Of a DNA stretch of 64,000 nt, positions 60,891 to 64,000 are shown piece by piece. The DNA comes from Pagrus major (taxonomy: Eukaryota; Chordata; Actinopteri; Spariformes; Sparidae): positions 13,532,446 through 13,596,445 of the forward strand of contig NC_133234.1 in NCBI RefSeq assembly GCF_040436345.1, written 5' to 3'. A model generated the notes under the pieces. It was not told the origin of the DNA. It was given only the letters and a program-made list of their open reading frames with translations, and ran no database searches. A program made the position numbers and the translations under genes. The first letter of the stretch is position 1. Every line of letters begins with the position of its first letter.

Positions 60891-61035
60891 CACAAATTAC
60901 GTATGTGTTTCTGGTGCGCAGCCATTTTTTTCCCCCACCCGCTACCTCATCAAAGGATGTAACCACAAGGCTTCACGCTGTTCCACCCATATCACCTCCC
61001 TCCCTGCCTCCTTTCCTCATTCCTCTCCCCCTCAT

Positions 61036-61070
61036 CTCTCCTCTCCTCTCCTCTCCTCTCTCTCTCTCGT
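61036..61070. repeat. (TCTCC)n and CT tract
   Basis: Several TCTCC units followed by CT; complementary in type to the GAGGA array 0.7 kb to the left. Confidence 0.85.
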
Positions 61071-62441
61071 GCACACCCCAGTGTCGAGGAGACCCCAACA
61101 GGAGAAAGCGAGGCACTGCAGCAGCGCGTGGAAAAAGCACTGCGGTCACCTCCCCTTTTAGTGCGGTGTCACACCACACGCTGTCCTCCCCTCTCCTCTC
61201 CTCTCCCCTCCCCTCCCCCCCGCCTCCCTCCCTCCAAATCGTCATTGCACCTCCTGGCGTAACTGTGCCAGGATGAGAGAAGAAGAGCCAGATCAGGTGT
61301 GTGAGGAAGGAAGGCGGCACATGAAGAAGAATAACAATGAAAAGAGGATCATGAATGGAATCGAGAGAGAGGGAGGCCACGCAGCAGTCGCTCTGAGACA
61401 AGAGGGAGAGGGGGGGAGGGGGGGTATTTCTCATCATAATAAAGCTCACCAGCGGCCAATTCCCAAAACATGAATTAAATAGCCAATCAATTAAGCAAGC
61501 AGAGAGGAAATGGCCAATCTACCGGAGGCAGCTCCTCCACTCAGCAACACCAGCGAGGAGATCTCCGGGGGCTGACCAATCCACACACACTGCAGCAACA
61601 ACACACCCCTTCAGGGGGTCTTGAGCCTTGTGCATATTGGACAATCAACCCTCCCTCCACCTCCACCAGCACCCCCACCCTTGGAAGCTACTGCTGCTGC
61701 TGCTCCATCCTACTTTTTTTTATGAGAATCATGTGCTCCTGGTTTTTCTCCTTTTAGCCGGCTGGAGATGATTAATACATAAGGCCATTTTCAGGAATAG
61801 TCTAGCAGAAGTGAAGCCTGTAACAGAGCTGGGAGAGCTCAGCCAGTGTCCATGACTAAAAAGATCCTTCCTTCACCACAGGAGGATAAGTGTTGAGATT
61901 TTTATTTTTTATTTTATGACGATAGATGTGATGGAGGAAGAGGTGGTGAAGGAGCGGTGATTGGTGAAAGAGAGGTCAGAAAAAATCCCGAAACAGCACT
62001 GTGAGCACAGGGAGGAGGAGGAGGAGGAAGAGGAGGAGGCGGGGTGGGGAGAAAAGCCATGGGATAGTGTGTCATGTCGGGAAGGAACTCTATTTTTGGA
62101 CGTGGATAAATCTGAACTAATATCCCTCAGTATTTGCATCAGGAGCAAATAGCTTTAACCCCCCCACACCTTCCGACTCTCTCTGAGGTCATCTAAACCT
62201 GTCTGCTCCTAATTAATGACGCGGCCCTTCCTGCATGATTAGGACCATTACGATCCAGCAGCGCTGTGGGACCAGACAGACTGAACGGGAGGAAGAGGTA
62301 TTAGTGCGCTGACACCTGACCTGTGAACTACAGCCGGCGATTATACACAGAGGAGGTGCAGGGAGGTCGCAGATTAGAGCCTCGACGGGAGGGGAGGAGA
62401 GAGGAGGAATGAAAGGTGAAGCCTCAAGGTCAAGAAAACTC

Positions 62442-62462
62442 AAAAAAAAAAAAAAAAAAAAA
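62442..62462. repeat. Poly(A) run of about 21
   Basis: An uninterrupted A tract; no retrotransposed sequence recognised before it. Confidence 0.9.
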
Positions 62463-62559
62463 GGCTTGAGATGGAGGATGGAGGATGGAGGGAAAGTTAC
62501 CTGAAGCTGCTGAGATGAGAGAGATCACGGCCAAGGAGAGAGGAAGGGTCAGAGGCAAG

Positions 62560-62582
62560 AACACACACACACACACACACAC
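62560..62582. repeat. (AC)n microsatellite
   Basis: A short perfect CA run. Confidence 0.9.
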
Positions 62583-62987
62583 CCTGGACACGACAGATGC
62601 GTAATTCAATCACAGCCTCGAAATAGATCTATTCCCCCCTTTGCTTAAACATCAGCGCCCTCCTTTTTTCCCCCCCCTGAGCCCCATCACTACTCTACCA
62701 ATCACATCCGCTGACAGCACGCCACCTTCTCCAGTAGAGGTTTTTTTTTTTTGCTAAAATCGAAGGGGTGTTTTCTGGGTTACCCTCAATCTAAAAATAG
62801 CATTGGCTGTAGATTTATAATGCAGAATTGAGGGAAGGAGAGGGAAGAGAGAGAGTTCCCAGAGGGGGGGGAAGAGATGAGGAGCACGCTGGAGCTTGAG
62901 GTTGCCAGGAAGAGGAGAAGTGGAGGAAGAAGAGGCGTTATGAAACTGGAGACTTTGTGTGTGATGCAGCGGAATGCAGATGGGGCA

Positions 62988-63032
62988 AGAAGAAGAAGAA
63001 GAAGGAGAAGGAGAAGAAGGAGAAGAAGAAGA
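62988..63032. repeat. (AAG/GGA)n purine trinucleotide tract
   Basis: AAG units with GGA substitutions, purine-only on the plus strand. Confidence 0.9.
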
Positions 63033-63384
63033 CCACGTCTAGACATTTAACTCCCCCTTTAGACTTCCTGGATGAGATCTCTGTGAGGCCGTGTCCTTCC
63101 TGTGGTTACGCTCCAGTGCCATCTTCCTCACACCTCCTCTCTCCCTCCTCCTCTCTCATGTGTGCGTTTGTGTGTCAGCCCTCTCACCCTCATCCTCTTC
63201 CTCATCTTCCTCCTATGGTTTCTTTACCAAACCTCCATTTCAGGCCCTGACACACACGCACACACACTGAGAGGGCACATGCAAGTGAAACAAAAGCACG
63301 CGTACAAACAAGCAGAGAGCAACGCACACACGCACACACACGGGAACTCGTGCAGACAGACACGAAATGATGCCGAGAGGAATG

Positions 63385-63423
63385 CACACACACACACACA
63401 CACACACACACTGACACACACAC
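63385..63423. repeat. (AC)n microsatellite
   Basis: A CA run with one CTG interruption. Confidence 0.9.
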
Positions 63424-64000
63424 TCCCCTCAGAGGCATGAAACTGCTCTGATCCAGCGGTGTAGATGGGGGGGAAACACCCACCATTTGTGCAACGAGGA
63501 GTGCTCGGATTTTAACAGAAAAACGAGCTGTTTCAGTGGATAAATCAAGTCTGGCTGCTGAAATCAGGCTACAAAAAAAAAAATCACAGCGAAGAGGTTG
63601 AATTTTCACACGATCCCCTTAAAAGGATAGTGATCCAAAGACAAGACAAGGCTGAAAAATGGCAGTTAATGTGGATTAAACGATACTTGTTGAATGCAGG
63701 CTAGACGCCGTGTTAATATCCTACCCCCCCTCCTCTCCTCTGTATCCTCTCCTCTGTATCCTCTCTTGTTTTAGAGCTGCCCAATAGATGCCCTGCTGTT
63801 AGACGGGGCTAAAAAACGCAGAAGAAAGCCACCAAAACACAGACATACACACAGACACGGTTCATACTCACTTGCTTTCGGTTCAGGTTCGTTTCGAGCG
63901 CGTGCAGAAACACGCACATGAAGCTGTTTTGGGGTTTTTGGTTTGTTTTAAAGAAGAAGAAGAAGAAGATGGGGGAAAAAAAGAGGAATCAATCAAAATG

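Larger units (their letters stand above)
56813..64000. other. kcnc3 upstream region, no coding gene recognised
   Basis: The stretch is dominated by simple repeats and polypurine/polypyrimidine tracts. Open frames here have low-complexity translations (Ser/Pro/Leu or Arg/Glu/Gly) and are not convincing proteins. It may contain the kcnc3 promoter and untranslated exons. A plus-strand CACAAG|GTAAGA motif at 58839/58840 looks like a splice donor but has no supported exon. Confidence 0.5.

Overview
The window looks like nuclear DNA of a ray-finned fish, most likely a percomorph teleost. Vertebrate-type split genes are scattered through AT-rich non-coding DNA, with many CA/GT and GA/CT microsatellites and several short DNA transposons whose terminal motifs (TAGGGCTGCA..., AAGTACTTTTACTCAAGTAC-type, TAGGGATG...) I recognise from percomorph genomes. 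The species cannot be named from the sequence alone.

Two protein-coding genes can be supported, both on the minus strand and in tandem, and both encode voltage-gated potassium channel alpha subunits. (1) A Shaker/Kv1 gene best matching KCNA7 (Kv1.7) has two coding exons (6596-5910 and 3072-2167) that join in phase 0 to a 530-residue channel. (2) A Shaw/Kv3 gene best matching KCNC3 (Kv3.3) has four coding exons (56743-56123, 34664-33683, 31917-31723 and about 30706-30591) that join in phases 0, 1 and 1 to about 637 residues. All splice junctions follow GT-AG and keep the frame.

Layout from left to right: 1-1900 flank with repeats; 1895-6650 kcna7, whose 2.8-kb intron is largely built from transposon-like pieces; 6650-30550 a 24-kb AT-rich intergenic stretch with no recognisable gene, containing one exon-like block (29212-29381, plus strand) and a few mobile elements; 30554-34664 the three 3' exons of kcnc3; 34665-56122 its 21.5-kb first intron, with a nested transposon, a full-length hAT-like element, a fold-back element and a three-copy 339-bp tandem array; 56123-56810 the GC-rich first coding exon of kcnc3; 56811-64000 its upstream region, dense in simple repeats.

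The genes share an architecture (T1 tetramerisation domain, six membrane segments, K+ filter) but T1 domains assemble only within a subfamily, so the products should form separate channels. By family knowledge, Kv1.7 is a muscle/heart/islet-type delayed rectifier and Kv3.3 a fast-spiking neuronal and neuromuscular channel. Their adjacency fits the KCNA/KCNC linkage seen on several vertebrate paralogous chromosomes. I found no evidence of a wholly new biological system; the items most worth checking are listed as findings.
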